This document shows, piece by piece, positions 39,295 to 48,997 of a DNA stretch of 54,058 nt (the stretch's first letter is position 1; every line of letters begins with the position of its first letter). The position numbers were made by a program, and so were the translations under genes. Origin of the DNA: Methylococcales bacterium (GTDB lineage: Bacteria > Pseudomonadota > Gammaproteobacteria > JABHGC01); the NCBI GenBank assembly GCA_018672285.1, contig JABHGC010000246.1:1-54058 (forward strand). Direction: 5' to 3'. The notes beneath the pieces are model-generated. The model searched no databases. It was given only the letters and a program-made list of their open reading frames with translations, and was not told the DNA's origin.

Positions 39295-41649
39295 ATGTTT
39301 GAACAACTACAAACCAAAATTATTCTCGTTTTTGTTGGCTTATTAGCTATCGTACAAATCGTATCGTTAGTCTTGGTAAAACAAGAAACACACAAAAATG
39401 CCATTGAACAAATTGAACAACAATTGGTCTCTGGTCAGGAAATTTTTAATCAATTAATCCGCTACCGCGGAAAACAATTGGTGAATGGCATCCGTATATT
39501 AGCATCCGACTTTGCTTTTCGAGATGCGGCAGCAACCCAAGATAAAGCCACCATTTTATCAGCACTAGAGAATCACGGCCGCAGAGTTAATGCAGACCTC
39601 TCCATTCTCATCTCTCTCGATGGCAAAATTTTAGCGGATACCCAAGCGACGAACACCGAATCCGGTAGCCGCCCCTTCCCCTTTCCTGAATTACTCAAAC
39701 AGGTGAAAGCCAACCATGTAGCAGGCGCATCCATTCGCTTTGGCACACATGTATACCAATTTATTTTAGTGCCAGTTAAAGCACCAAATACCATTGCTTG
39801 GGTTGGCATGGGGTTTACCATAGACGACCAACTCGCCTTAGAACTAAAAGCATTAACAGGGTTAGAAATCTCTTTTGTTGATAAGCAACTCAATGGCAAT
39901 CGCATACTCGCTTCAACCTTAGACAGTCAACTTGAGTACTTACTCTCCTTTATTGACGCTCACGAACTATCGTTTAACGCCACATCAACCATTGAACTAG
40001 GCTCTGAAGTGTATATCAGCTACATTACGAAACCTAAACCAGGGCAGAGAGTCAACCTATCGACTATTTTACAGCACTCATTCACCCAAGCGATTCAACC
40101 ATACAACAAACTTCAGTCTACTTTACTCACCATTTATGGTATTGCATTTTTAGCTGTTATCATCGGCAGCAGTCTACTGGCAAAAGGGATTACACACCCC
40201 ATCAGCAGACTCGCTGCCGCCGCTAAAGACATGCAGGATAATGGCACGTCTGCGCCGATATTAATTCAGCAACGCGATGAGATAGGCCAACTTGCTCATG
40301 CCTTTAATCACATGATTAAATCCATTGCAGACCGAGAAGAACAAATTATTCAGCAAGCTTATCACGACCCACTGACGGGGTTATCCAACAGGCTTTACTT
40401 TAACCAGCAAATTAACACTGCCATCAAGTCTGGCGGACCTAGGTTAGTGTTCACCGTCATGATTATTTCATTAGAGCGTTTTGATGAAATCAATAATACG
40501 TTGGGTCATAACATTGGTGATAAAGTCATCCAACGCATGAGCCTACAAATACAAGAGACTTGCATGGATGACATTCATGCCATTGCAAGGCTGTCCAGCA
40601 ACCAATTCATTATCTTTCATATCGATACCCACAACGACAGCCTCATTATTGCCAAGCAAATTTTTGAAGCTTTAGAGCATGGCATTACCTATAAAGACAT
40701 TGTTGTTGACTCAGATGTACACATTGGCCTTTCTCAGTACCCTTCCCAGGCAAAAGATGCCAAGTCTTTAATTCAAAATGCTGACATCGCAGTACATTTA
40801 GCCCAACAAAATGGCATCAACATCGCTTACTATGATGCCAGCCACGATGAGCGGAATACAGCACGACTCTCCATGATGCATGAACTTCGCCATGCCATTG
40901 AAACAGATGAATTAGAATTATTTTACCAACCTAAGGTCAATATCGAACAAGGTGAGATCACTCATGTAGAAGCACTCATCCGCTGGCATCACCCTAAACA
41001 TGGCTTCATGCCACCGGATGACTTTATCCCCCTTGCAGAACAAACAGGCCACATTATTCACTTAACTAAATGGGTACTCAATACTGCCATCCAACAAGGC
41101 TGTGCATTTCGTCAGGCAGGGGTTGATATCAAGGTAGCAATTAATTTGTCCACCAAAGACTTAATGAATCGTAGCTTTATAAAAATGACTGAAGAACTCC
41201 TTACCCAGCACCAAGCTCAAGCTGATTGGTTCGTTCTAGAAGTGACCGAAAGCGCTGTTATGCAAGATGATAAAAAAGCGACAGAAGTGCTCAATGAACT
41301 CAATACGATGGGTTTTGATTTATCTATTGATGATTATGGTACTGGGTATTCATCCATGTCTTATCTGAAATTGTTACCCGTTCAAGAGTTAAAAATCGAT
41401 AAGTCATTTATCTTGGATTTACCAAATAACCAGGATGACAAAGCCATTGTCCAAACAACCATTGAACTAGGGCACAGAATGGGGCTGACAGTTATTGCCG
41501 AAGGGGTGGAAGATCAAGCGACGTTAGATATTTTACAAGAAATGGGCTGCGATATGGCGCAAGGCTATTACGTTTGTAGACCTGCCAACATTACAACGCT
41601 ACAAGACTGGCTAAGAACCTCAGAGTGGAGTCCATATCACCAGTCTTAG
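39295..41649 (+). CDS. Transmembrane sensor - HAMP - degenerate GGDEF - EAL protein
   Basis: TM segments, HAMP ITHPISRLAAAAKDMQ; GGDEF position reads SSNQF; EAL motifs VEALIRWHHP, DDYGTGYSSMSYL, AEGVED intact. Confidence 0.92.
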   Translation: MFEQLQTKIILVFVGLLAIVQIVSLVLVKQETHKNAIEQIEQQLVSGQEIFNQLIRYRGKQLVNGIRILASDFAFRDAAATQDKATILSALENHGRRVNADLSILISLDGKILADTQATNTESGSRPFPFPELLKQVKANHVAGASIRFGTHVYQFILVPVKAPNTIAWVGMGFTIDDQLALELKALTGLEISFVDKQLNGNRILASTLDSQLEYLLSFIDAHELSFNATSTIELGSEVYISYITKPKPGQRVNLSTILQHSFTQAIQPYNKLQSTLLTIYGIAFLAVIIGSSLLAKGITHPISRLAAAAKDMQDNGTSAPILIQQRDEIGQLAHAFNHMIKSIADREEQIIQQAYHDPLTGLSNRLYFNQQINTAIKSGGPRLVFTVMIISLERFDEINNTLGHNIGDKVIQRMSLQIQETCMDDIHAIARLSSNQFIIFHIDTHNDSLIIAKQIFEALEHGITYKDIVVDSDVHIGLSQYPSQAKDAKSLIQNADIAVHLAQQNGINIAYYDASHDERNTARLSMMHELRHAIETDELELFYQPKVNIEQGEITHVEALIRWHHPKHGFMPPDDFIPLAEQTGHIIHLTKWVLNTAIQQGCAFRQAGVDIKVAINLSTKDLMNRSFIKMTEELLTQHQAQADWFVLEVTESAVMQDDKKATEVLNELNTMGFDLSIDDYGTGYSSMSYLKLLPVQELKIDKSFILDLPNNQDDKAIVQTTIELGHRMGLTVIAEGVEDQATLDILQEMGCDMAQGYYVCRPANITTLQDWLRTSEWSPYHQS

Positions 41650-41655
41650 CAAAAA

Positions 41656-42555
41656 TTAATACATTTCCTTATCTTCAAACATGTCTTCTAAGATTGGCTC
41701 AAAGATCATTGTTAAGGCACATTCAAACTCCCGACCAGGAATGACTAAAGTGTTAGGCCGAGACATAAACGACCCTTCAATACGGCTTAACAGATAAGAC
41801 ATATCAAATTGGCTAGGATTCCTAAAGCGTGTAATCACCATGCTCTCATCAAGATTTGGGATATCTCTAGCAATAAAAGGATTAGAAGTATCAACCACTG
41901 GCACACGCTGGAAGTTAATATCAGTCAATGAAAACTGTGGAATGATGTAATTAATATAATCGGGCATTCGACGCAAAATAGCATCGCAAACGGCCTCTGG
42001 GTCAATGCCCGTTGCGCTAACATCTCGCTGAATTTTTTGAATCCACTCCAAGTTCATATTTGGAGTAACACCAATGAGCAAGTCAACATGTGCGGCAACA
42101 TCAATTGTGTTGTTGCCAACAAGGTCTTTATCCATGCCCGTTGTGACTAATCCACCATGAAAACCATCGTATAACAACACATCAGAATCACTAGGAACGT
42201 CTTGATACTCAGTAAAACCACCCTTTTTTGCCCCAGAAACGGTACAAGGCTCATGAGTGCAAATATATTGTCTAAACTGACCAGTACCATTCGCTGAGTA
42301 GTTTTTAAACAACTCCTCAAGCTTTTCAAACTCATTCGCCTCAGGACCAAAATGGCTGACATCTATCCCTTTCGCTTGGTAATCAGCAAACACTTTATCC
42401 CAGGTTTCAAAGTCATGAGCACGGAAACTATCGCCTTGTACCGCAGCGGGTTTAATGTTCATTCGCTCAAAAAGCTTTTGAAACACAACCTTAAACGTTG
42501 TCGTACCTGCACCAGCAGAACCCGTTAATGCAATAATTGGATGATCTTTTGACAT
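41656..42555 (-). CDS. prkB: Phosphoribulokinase (PrkB-like)
   Basis: PIIALTGSAGAGTTTFK; VQGDSFRAHDFETWD; LYDGFHGGLVTTGMD; LIGVTPNMNLEWIQKIQRD. Confidence 0.9.
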   Translation of the reverse strand: MSKDHPIIALTGSAGAGTTTFKVVFQKLFERMNIKPAAVQGDSFRAHDFETWDKVFADYQAKGIDVSHFGPEANEFEKLEELFKNYSANGTGQFRQYICTHEPCTVSGAKKGGFTEYQDVPSDSDVLLYDGFHGGLVTTGMDKDLVGNNTIDVAAHVDLLIGVTPNMNLEWIQKIQRDVSATGIDPEAVCDAILRRMPDYINYIIPQFSLTDINFQRVPVVDTSNPFIARDIPNLDESMVITRFRNPSQFDMSYLLSRIEGSFMSRPNTLVIPGREFECALTMIFEPILEDMFEDKEMY

Positions 42556-42780
42556 TCCATGCCCTCTTTTATCAACTTTAATCTAGTCAGGTCGTTATCT
42601 GACCAGTCGGTGATTCTATCGGTTTCGGAGAGTGATGGGAATGAGATTCCTCACTTTAATGCAATAAAAATGAGAAAAGTCACATATTAGCCGGTTGTAA
42701 ATCATCTCTTGCCAGATACATTCGGTAATGCTAATATTCTTATATTAATTGTAAGCACACATACTATTTGGAGAGACATC

Positions 42781-42915
42781 ATGAGCTTTGATACTTTTAC
42801 CCTCGCATCTATTGCCATCATCATTGTTGTCGCGATTGCTTTATATGTCTCACGACAGCGCAAAAGACAAACCTGTAAAGAAATGGCCGATTACATCGAT
42901 AGCCACAAGGGCTAA
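42781..42915 (+). CDS. Small single-TM protein (44 aa)
   Basis: MSFDTFTLASIAIIIVVAIALYVSRQRKRQTCKEMADYIDSHKG; GGAGAG-like SD upstream. Confidence 0.5.
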   Translation: MSFDTFTLASIAIIIVVAIALYVSRQRKRQTCKEMADYIDSHKG

Positions 42916-42921
42916 AGAAAA

Positions 42922-42982
42922 AACGAGACGTGTTTCACACTAAAATAGATATTTGAGCAAATAGTGTGATCCCCATCTCGTT
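42922..42982. repeat. Compound inverted repeat upstream of flagellin
   Basis: AACGAGA (42922-42928)/TCTCGTT (42976-42982) and TCACACTA (42935-42942)/TAGTGTGA (42962-42969) with a symmetric 6x6 internal loop. Confidence 0.7.
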
Positions 42983-43007
42983 ATGTTATATCCCTAATTG
43001 GATCGCC

Positions 43008-43031
43008 TGAGGAATCGCGGTATATTCCTCA
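43008..43031. promoter_or_regulatory. Hairpin in flagellin leader
   Basis: TGAGGAAT CGCGGTAT ATTCCTCA, 8 bp stem and 8 nt loop, ~30 bp before the flagellin start. Confidence 0.5.
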
Positions 43032-43060
43032 TTAAGCAATCGAATACATAGGGGATAGCA

Positions 43061-43885
43061 ATGGCGCTTTCAATCAATGCAAGCAATTCGCCACTGAATA
43101 TTAGTTTAAACAAGGCTGACAAAGGCACTAAAACCGCTTTTGAGCGCTTATCGTCTGGGCTAAAAGTGAACAGTGCCAAAGACAATGCCGCAGCGCTTTT
43201 TACCATCCAGCAACAAACTGCCGATATTCGAGGCATCGACCAGGCCATTAGAAATGCCGGCGACGGAATCTCCTTAGCACAAACAGCTCAAGGTGCCCTT
43301 GGGTCGGTTAACGATAACAACCAACGTATTCGAGAATTAGCGCTTCAAGCTGCAAATCCAACCGTCGAAAACCGTGACGGTATACAAGCTGAAATAGACC
43401 AACTAACCCAAGAAAATTCACGAATTGCTGAAACCACTTCCTTCAATGGCCAATCATTATTCCAAAATGGATCAATTGATTTTCAATTGGGTGAAGATGG
43501 TGGTAACGCACAGCAGGTCTCAGTTGATTTGCAATCACTAGATGCTGTCAGCACTGTTGATACCAGTGACCTAAATGCCACAGGCACCGTAGATGTGTCG
43601 TCAGCAGCAGCTGCTCAAGCCTCCCTCTCTCAACTCGATAGCGACATTAACGCGGTCTCTCTTCAATCGGGCAATTTCGGCGCGGCTGAGAGCCGGTTTA
43701 GCGTCTCAACCAATCAACTGGCAGATCGTTCCGTCAATTTACAAGAGGCTCGATCTCGAATACAAGATGCGGATATTGCGGAAGAAACCGCGAGAAAAAC
43801 ACGTTCACAAATATTATCCCAGTCAGCAGTGTTGGTGCTGCAGCACAATCCAATATTTCTCGGGCTGCAACCCTCGCCCTTTTAG
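43061..43885 (+). pseudogene. Flagellin with apparent 3' frameshift
   Basis: N-terminal NASNSPLNISLNKADKGTKTAFERLSSGLKVNSAKDNAAALFTIQQQ; C-terminus RKTRSQILSQSAV then diverges; the other frame reads VGAAAQSNISRAATLALLG* to 43890. Confidence 0.85.
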
Positions 43886-43935
43886 GCTAAGCATTTATAT
43901 TTATCGTTAGACCAGAGCATAGCGGCTCCCCCTGG

Positions 43936-43978
43936 AAAATACCTCTCAAGCATTGACTGTTGAGAGGTATTTTTTTGT
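43936..43978 (+). terminator. Rho-independent terminator after flagellin
   Basis: AAAATACCTCTCAA/TTGAGAGGTATTTT perfect 14 bp stem, 10 nt loop, T-run. Confidence 0.92.
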
Positions 43979-44020
43979 CTCGCTGACAAACATGAGCTAA
44001 CGCAGCAGCAGGCAAGGTCG

Positions 44021-44839
44021 CTACAAACCACTGCGATGAATCGATGCCAATTGCTCACCAAGTAAGTCACTGTCTACAACATACGCTTTAAATTTACCTG
44101 ACGCCTGACTGGTGACAAAGCTGGCAAACGGGTTTGTCCCTGAATCCCCAATAAAGACATCAATATGGGTATGCTTAATCGCGCTACCCGTATCAGCTGC
44201 AAAGAAGTATCCATCGTGCAAAAAACTCTGGCCATTAGATAACGTCACTTTGACGCCTTTCGCCTCAGGTATAAAAACAACTGAGCCGTAAGGAATTTTC
44301 CGTTGATCAACGGCAATGGTTCGATATGGCACCAAAATCATGCCTTGAACACCATCACCAAAGGGGCCAATGGCTGGCCCAAACCTAACTTTCCCTACTT
44401 TTTTCAGAATTTTTTTAGGCAATGAAAAATACGCAGAACAATCCACTTGCTGAGTCCGGCTGCGGCCAGCATAGTTATACACTTTGGCATGGCCATGTTC
44501 ATTTTTGACTCGTATCGTGCCTTGCAACGCCCCATAACACCAATCTTTATGGCTCACTTTGCCGCCAAGACCATGACCTTTGGGGGTTAATAATGAATAC
44601 CCGGCATCCGTAGATTCGGTTCCATGTACATAATAGTACGTGGCCCACAAGTCTAAGGCTTGCTCGCGACTCACATCTGGTGATGCTAAGGCAAATGCCT
44701 CTGGCGATGGCATTGATGAAACAGATAGAGGTAAACTTGGATCAGTTTGTACCGTAGCTTGAGTTGCCCCTGCTACAGTGAATACCAAACCAAGCACTAC
44801 CCCACCGATGGAACTCATTCGATGATAGATGCTTTTCAC
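44021..44839 (-). CDS. 3D-domain (MltA C-terminal-like) secreted protein
   Basis: TIAVDQRKIPYGSVVFIPEA...GYFFAADTGSAIKHTHIDVFIG. Confidence 0.8.
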   Translation of the reverse strand: MKSIYHRMSSIGGVVLGLVFTVAGATQATVQTDPSLPLSVSSMPSPEAFALASPDVSREQALDLWATYYYVHGTESTDAGYSLLTPKGHGLGGKVSHKDWCYGALQGTIRVKNEHGHAKVYNYAGRSRTQQVDCSAYFSLPKKILKKVGKVRFGPAIGPFGDGVQGMILVPYRTIAVDQRKIPYGSVVFIPEAKGVKVTLSNGQSFLHDGYFFAADTGSAIKHTHIDVFIGDSGTNPFASFVTSQASGKFKAYVVDSDLLGEQLASIHRSGL

Positions 44840-45027
44840 GGCGCCCCCATTGTATATTTTTAGTTATTATTTTTCATACAGATAGAGATACTTCTTAAAG
44901 ACTATTATAGATTACAAAAATAAATACTCAAGGTTTGACATTGATCATACTTAACCAATAGATAAAACGGGCATTGCCCCCTATACTAAGCATGCAACAA
45001 AATGCCATTTACTGATTAGAGGTCATT

Positions 45028-45432
45028 ATGAAATTACACGTATTATTCGTTCTACTCAGCAGCTTGTGGATGACCACAGCCTTTGCCACAGAAGAGATCA
45101 AACCCCTTGCGATTACGGGTGATGACATTGAAGCCCAAGTACTCGCTTTATCTAAAACCGATCGCATTCGCTTTGGCAAACATTTAGCCCAAACCATTTG
45201 CAAGTCTTGCCACCACAAAGACTTCACTGGAAAAACTTTTTTTGAAAATGATGAGCATATGCGCCAAAACCAGCTCAAACAGCAAAAAAACCACCTCACC
45301 ATTAAAATTCGCAGCAAAATGCGCCACAAACAAATGCCACCTGATGAGTGGAAGCGCCTAGAAAAATATGAATGGCAGTCTATTTATAAATACGTGAAGC
45401 ACATTGAAAAAACCATGCGTAAATCTATGTAA
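45028..45432 (+). CDS. Small periplasmic c-type cytochrome-like protein
   Basis: Signal peptide; CKSCHH heme motif; downstream RHKQMPPDEW possible Met ligand. Confidence 0.7.
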   Translation: MKLHVLFVLLSSLWMTTAFATEEIKPLAITGDDIEAQVLALSKTDRIRFGKHLAQTICKSCHHKDFTGKTFFENDEHMRQNQLKQQKNHLTIKIRSKMRHKQMPPDEWKRLEKYEWQSIYKYVKHIEKTMRKSM

Positions 45433-45585
45433 GCATTTTAATGTCAATTAATATCACAAAAACAATAACATAGAGGTCGGTTCTACTACCCTTCCGGTAG
45501 AGAATCAGTTATTATCCTCGGCACAATAATAAAAAACGGACTAAGGTAGCAACACGCAACATGTTGCACCTTAAAGCCACATGGA

Positions 45586-46023
45586 GTGCCCACTATGTTA
45601 CAGATTAGAAACTGCTGCCCAACGTTTATCTTTTTTTTACTGGTCGCAATGCCCATCACCTTTGCTCACAACCAAAAAACCAAAGTCCTTTTACCCGAAC
45701 AACTCAAAGCCTTTGTTTCTGAAAATATGAAACAGAAATTAGCCGCCTTTGATGAAATTGTCGACAGCCTATCCCAAGACAAATTACATCATGCTTCTGA
45801 AATTGCAGAACATTATTTTGGTCAAGGCATACATGGTAATGAATTATCACAATATATGCCCGATGGCATGAAGCGTTTTAATAATGAACTTATCGCCGCT
45901 TCCAGCCACTTTTCCCGCATAGCAAAAACCGGTGACACCCTTGCCGCCATGCACTCTTTCAAAGCAATATCAAACACTTGCATTACCTGTCATTCAACTT
46001 ACGAGTTTGGCGCCAATCCATAG
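45586..46023 (+). CDS. Cytochrome c' / c556-like protein
   Basis: Signal peptide; helical body and C-terminal CITCHSTYEF heme motif. Confidence 0.65.
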   Translation: MPTMLQIRNCCPTFIFFLLVAMPITFAHNQKTKVLLPEQLKAFVSENMKQKLAAFDEIVDSLSQDKLHHASEIAEHYFGQGIHGNELSQYMPDGMKRFNNELIAASSHFSRIAKTGDTLAAMHSFKAISNTCITCHSTYEFGANP

Positions 46024-46261
46024 CTATTACCAAAGTAACAAATAACTTAATCCGTATTACATTGCCATTGGCCGCGCAGCCCCGAAAATACCACAATCTA
46101 GGCCTAATCAGGCCTGGATAAAACATAAGCAAAACTCTATATGCCGCTTATCTAGAATAATCTTCCTCGCGTCGAGTGACCGTTGCTGCTCCATCTCCTC
46201 TAGTCTTTAATAACCTCAACAGAGCACACAAAATCAAACGCAGTAGGGGTAGATAGAGACT

Positions 46262-47740
46262 ATGCGAAAAACTAATAAATTACATTTATTAACCACATCA
46301 ATAGCACTGACACTTGCAGCCGGCATGAACACCGCTTTAGCAGATCAACCAACATGGCTCAGTAAAACCAGTAGCTACATTATGGATCAAGCCGACCTTG
46401 GCGAAACCCAAAATGTGATCGTTGTCTTCAAAAATGAAACAACCCTTCAAGCATTTGCCACTCAACCTCAAGGTTATGCAGGCGAAAGCAGCGCAGATAG
46501 AAGTGCTCGCATGGTATCTTTCAAGGCCAGTGCTTACAGCGATATGAAAGTATCCGCCTTTTCTGCATTCGGCGATGACCAGCTCGAAGTGAAAGCCAAC
46601 TATGTCAACTTACCCATGGCAAATGTGGCCATTAAAGATGCCCAAACACTAGAAGACCTTCTACAAAGAAGTGATGTTGCCGCTGTTTACCCAAACAACA
46701 TGAACAAGATGTACCTTAACCAAAGTCTTCCATTGATTAACCAACCTGCTGCACGGTCGCAAGGTCAATTAGGTGCAGGCACAACCGTTGCAGTAATGGA
46801 TACCGGTGTTGATTTTACCCGATCTGCTTTTGGTAGTTGCTCAAGCGCAGGTGCCGCTAACTGTAAAGTGGTTGCCGCCATCGACTTTGCAAGACAAGAT
46901 AATTCACGTGATGATAACGGCCATGGCACTAACGTTGCTGGAATCGTGTTAGGTACAGCACCAGGCGCCAGTATTGCAGCTCTCGACGTCTTTGATGGCG
47001 ATGGTGCATTTGATGCCGACATATTAGATGCAATTGACTGGTCGATTACCAACCAGCGTAAACATAACATTGTTTCCCTAAACTTAAGTTTAGGTGGCGG
47101 CCAATTCTCAAGCCAATGTAGCAACACGTCATTTACCAAAGCGTTTGCTGATGCAAGAGCGGCAGGTATTTTACCGGTAGTCGCCTCTGGTAATGAAGGG
47201 GTTAAAAACGGCATGTCTAGACCAGCTTGTGTACCAGGTGCAGTCAGTGTCGGCGCCGTATTTGATACCAATATGGGTAGCGTGAACTTTGGTGATTGCC
47301 AGAACAGCAACGCCTCTGCTGACGTTCCGACTTGCTTCTCTAACAGCGATGACTACCTCACCTTATTAGCACCAGGCTGGAGAATTACAGCAGCAGGTAT
47401 TACCCAAGGTGGTACTTCTCAAGCAACACCACATGTTGCTGGTGCAATAGCCGTGTTAAGAGCAGATGGTGCTTATACCAATGATTCTGTCAGTAAAACA
47501 GTACAGCGATTGCGTCAAACGGGTAAAACAGTGATAGACCCTGCCAATGGTCAATCAACACCTCGTATTGATTTAGAAGCAGCGTTAGCGGACCTTGCTC
47601 CAGTCACTCCAGATCCTAAACCAACACCTGACCCTGAGCCAACACCAAACCCAGACCCAACGCCTGACCCTAAACCAAAAACCTTCTTTGAGATACTTTT
47701 TGACATTATCAGAGAATTTTTGGCCAACCTTAAATTCTAG
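46262..47740 (+). CDS. Secreted S8 (subtilisin-like) serine protease
   Basis: VAVMDTGVDF (Asp), DDNGHGTNVAGIV (His), GGTSQATPHVAGAIAVL (Ser); inhibitor I9-like propeptide; P/D-rich C-terminal linker. Confidence 0.93.
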   Translation: MRKTNKLHLLTTSIALTLAAGMNTALADQPTWLSKTSSYIMDQADLGETQNVIVVFKNETTLQAFATQPQGYAGESSADRSARMVSFKASAYSDMKVSAFSAFGDDQLEVKANYVNLPMANVAIKDAQTLEDLLQRSDVAAVYPNNMNKMYLNQSLPLINQPAARSQGQLGAGTTVAVMDTGVDFTRSAFGSCSSAGAANCKVVAAIDFARQDNSRDDNGHGTNVAGIVLGTAPGASIAALDVFDGDGAFDADILDAIDWSITNQRKHNIVSLNLSLGGGQFSSQCSNTSFTKAFADARAAGILPVVASGNEGVKNGMSRPACVPGAVSVGAVFDTNMGSVNFGDCQNSNASADVPTCFSNSDDYLTLLAPGWRITAAGITQGGTSQATPHVAGAIAVLRADGAYTNDSVSKTVQRLRQTGKTVIDPANGQSTPRIDLEAALADLAPVTPDPKPTPDPEPTPNPDPTPDPKPKTFFEILFDIIREFLANLKF

Positions 47741-47745
47741 GCAAT

Positions 47746-47787
47746 AAAAAAGGGGGAAGTGCATGAAAATGCACTTCCCCCTTTTTT
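47746..47787. terminator. Bidirectional terminator between protease and tal
   Basis: AAAAAAGGGGGAAGTGCAT GAAA ATGCACTTCCCCCTTTTTT, perfect 19 bp stem. Confidence 0.95.
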
Positions 47788-47798
47788 ATGCGTAAAAC

Positions 47799-48776
47799 TT
47801 AAGCAGCTTTACCTTTTGCGTCCATTCTTTCTTGAACGTATTCCTCAAGCTTCACCAAATCTTTAGTAAAGTTACGAATACCTTCACTCAATTTATCTGT
47901 CGCCATTGTATCTTCGTTCATTGCCCAACGGAACACGGGCTCAGTGGCATTAATTTTTGGGATATCCATAGATTTTGCAGTATCAACGCTCAACTTCTGA
48001 GGTACATCACCACCATCAGCTGCTAGCTCACCCAATAATTTAGGTGCGATAGTTAACAAGTCACAACCTGCAAGTTCGGTGATTTCACCAACATTACGGA
48101 AGCTTGCGCCCATAACGACTGTTTTGTAGTCATGTTTTTTGTAGTAGTTGTAAATAGCAGTTACTGAAATCACACCAGGATCTTTATCTGCAGGATAACT
48201 ATCAACACCCTCTGAAGCTTTATACCAATCGAAGATACGACCAACGAAAGGTGAAATCAAAGTCACGCCCGCTTCAGCACAAGCAACCGCTTGCTCAAAG
48301 TTAAACAGTAACGTTAAGTTGCAGTGAATACCTTCTTTCTCTAACTCTTCTGCCGCTTTAATGCCTTCCCATGTAGAAGCCAATTTAATTAAGACACGAT
48401 CTTTACCAATGCCTGCAGCTTCATAAAGCGCAATAATTTCATGTGCTTTAGCAATTGAACCGGCTTTATCAAAAGACAAACGTGCATCTACTTCAGTTGA
48501 AACACGGCCTGGAACAATTTTTAAAATCTCTAAACCAAAGTTAACGGCTAGCTTATCTAGCGTTGCTTCTGTCTGGCTAGCACGATCACTGCCTTTATTT
48601 AAACCATAATCAATTGCTTCGTCGACCAAACCTTGGTAGCTATCGATTTGAGATGCAGCATAAATTAATGATGGGTTAGTAGTTGCATCTGTTGGCTTAT
48701 ATTCAACCATGGTGCCAAAATCACCAGTATCAGCAACGACAGTGGTTAAGTCTTTCAGTTGGTCTAGTTTACTCAT
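47799..48776 (-). CDS. tal: Transaldolase
   Basis: [68 protein letters not shown]. Confidence 0.97.
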   Translation of the reverse strand: MSKLDQLKDLTTVVADTGDFGTMVEYKPTDATTNPSLIYAASQIDSYQGLVDEAIDYGLNKGSDRASQTEATLDKLAVNFGLEILKIVPGRVSTEVDARLSFDKAGSIAKAHEIIALYEAAGIGKDRVLIKLASTWEGIKAAEELEKEGIHCNLTLLFNFEQAVACAEAGVTLISPFVGRIFDWYKASEGVDSYPADKDPGVISVTAIYNYYKKHDYKTVVMGASFRNVGEITELAGCDLLTIAPKLLGELAADGGDVPQKLSVDTAKSMDIPKINATEPVFRWAMNEDTMATDKLSEGIRNFTKDLVKLEEYVQERMDAKGKAA

Positions 48777-48997
48777 ATTTACCCCGTTCAAACGTTGTTT
48801 TTTAGTTACGACACGAAATCCTGACTAAATTTTAGACGCTATATTCAATTTCACTATGGTTAAACACAATTTCCAACCTGTTTAGTCTGAAAAGAACCCA
48901 ATCACTTCATTCTAAATAGCTGATTTTTCGAATATTACAGTAATACGAATTGTATAAAAAAACATCACATCATCGGCAAAGCATGCCTGATTCAAGC

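Noticed and set aside
45433-45585. c-di-GMP (GEMM) riboswitch upstream of the c'-like cytochrome gene
   Set aside because: Hairpins are present but I could not match the conserved GEMM core; an Infernal/Rfam scan would settle it.
46765-47310. 181 aa minus-strand ORF opposite the subtilisin
   Set aside because: Antisense shadow of a well-supported protease gene.
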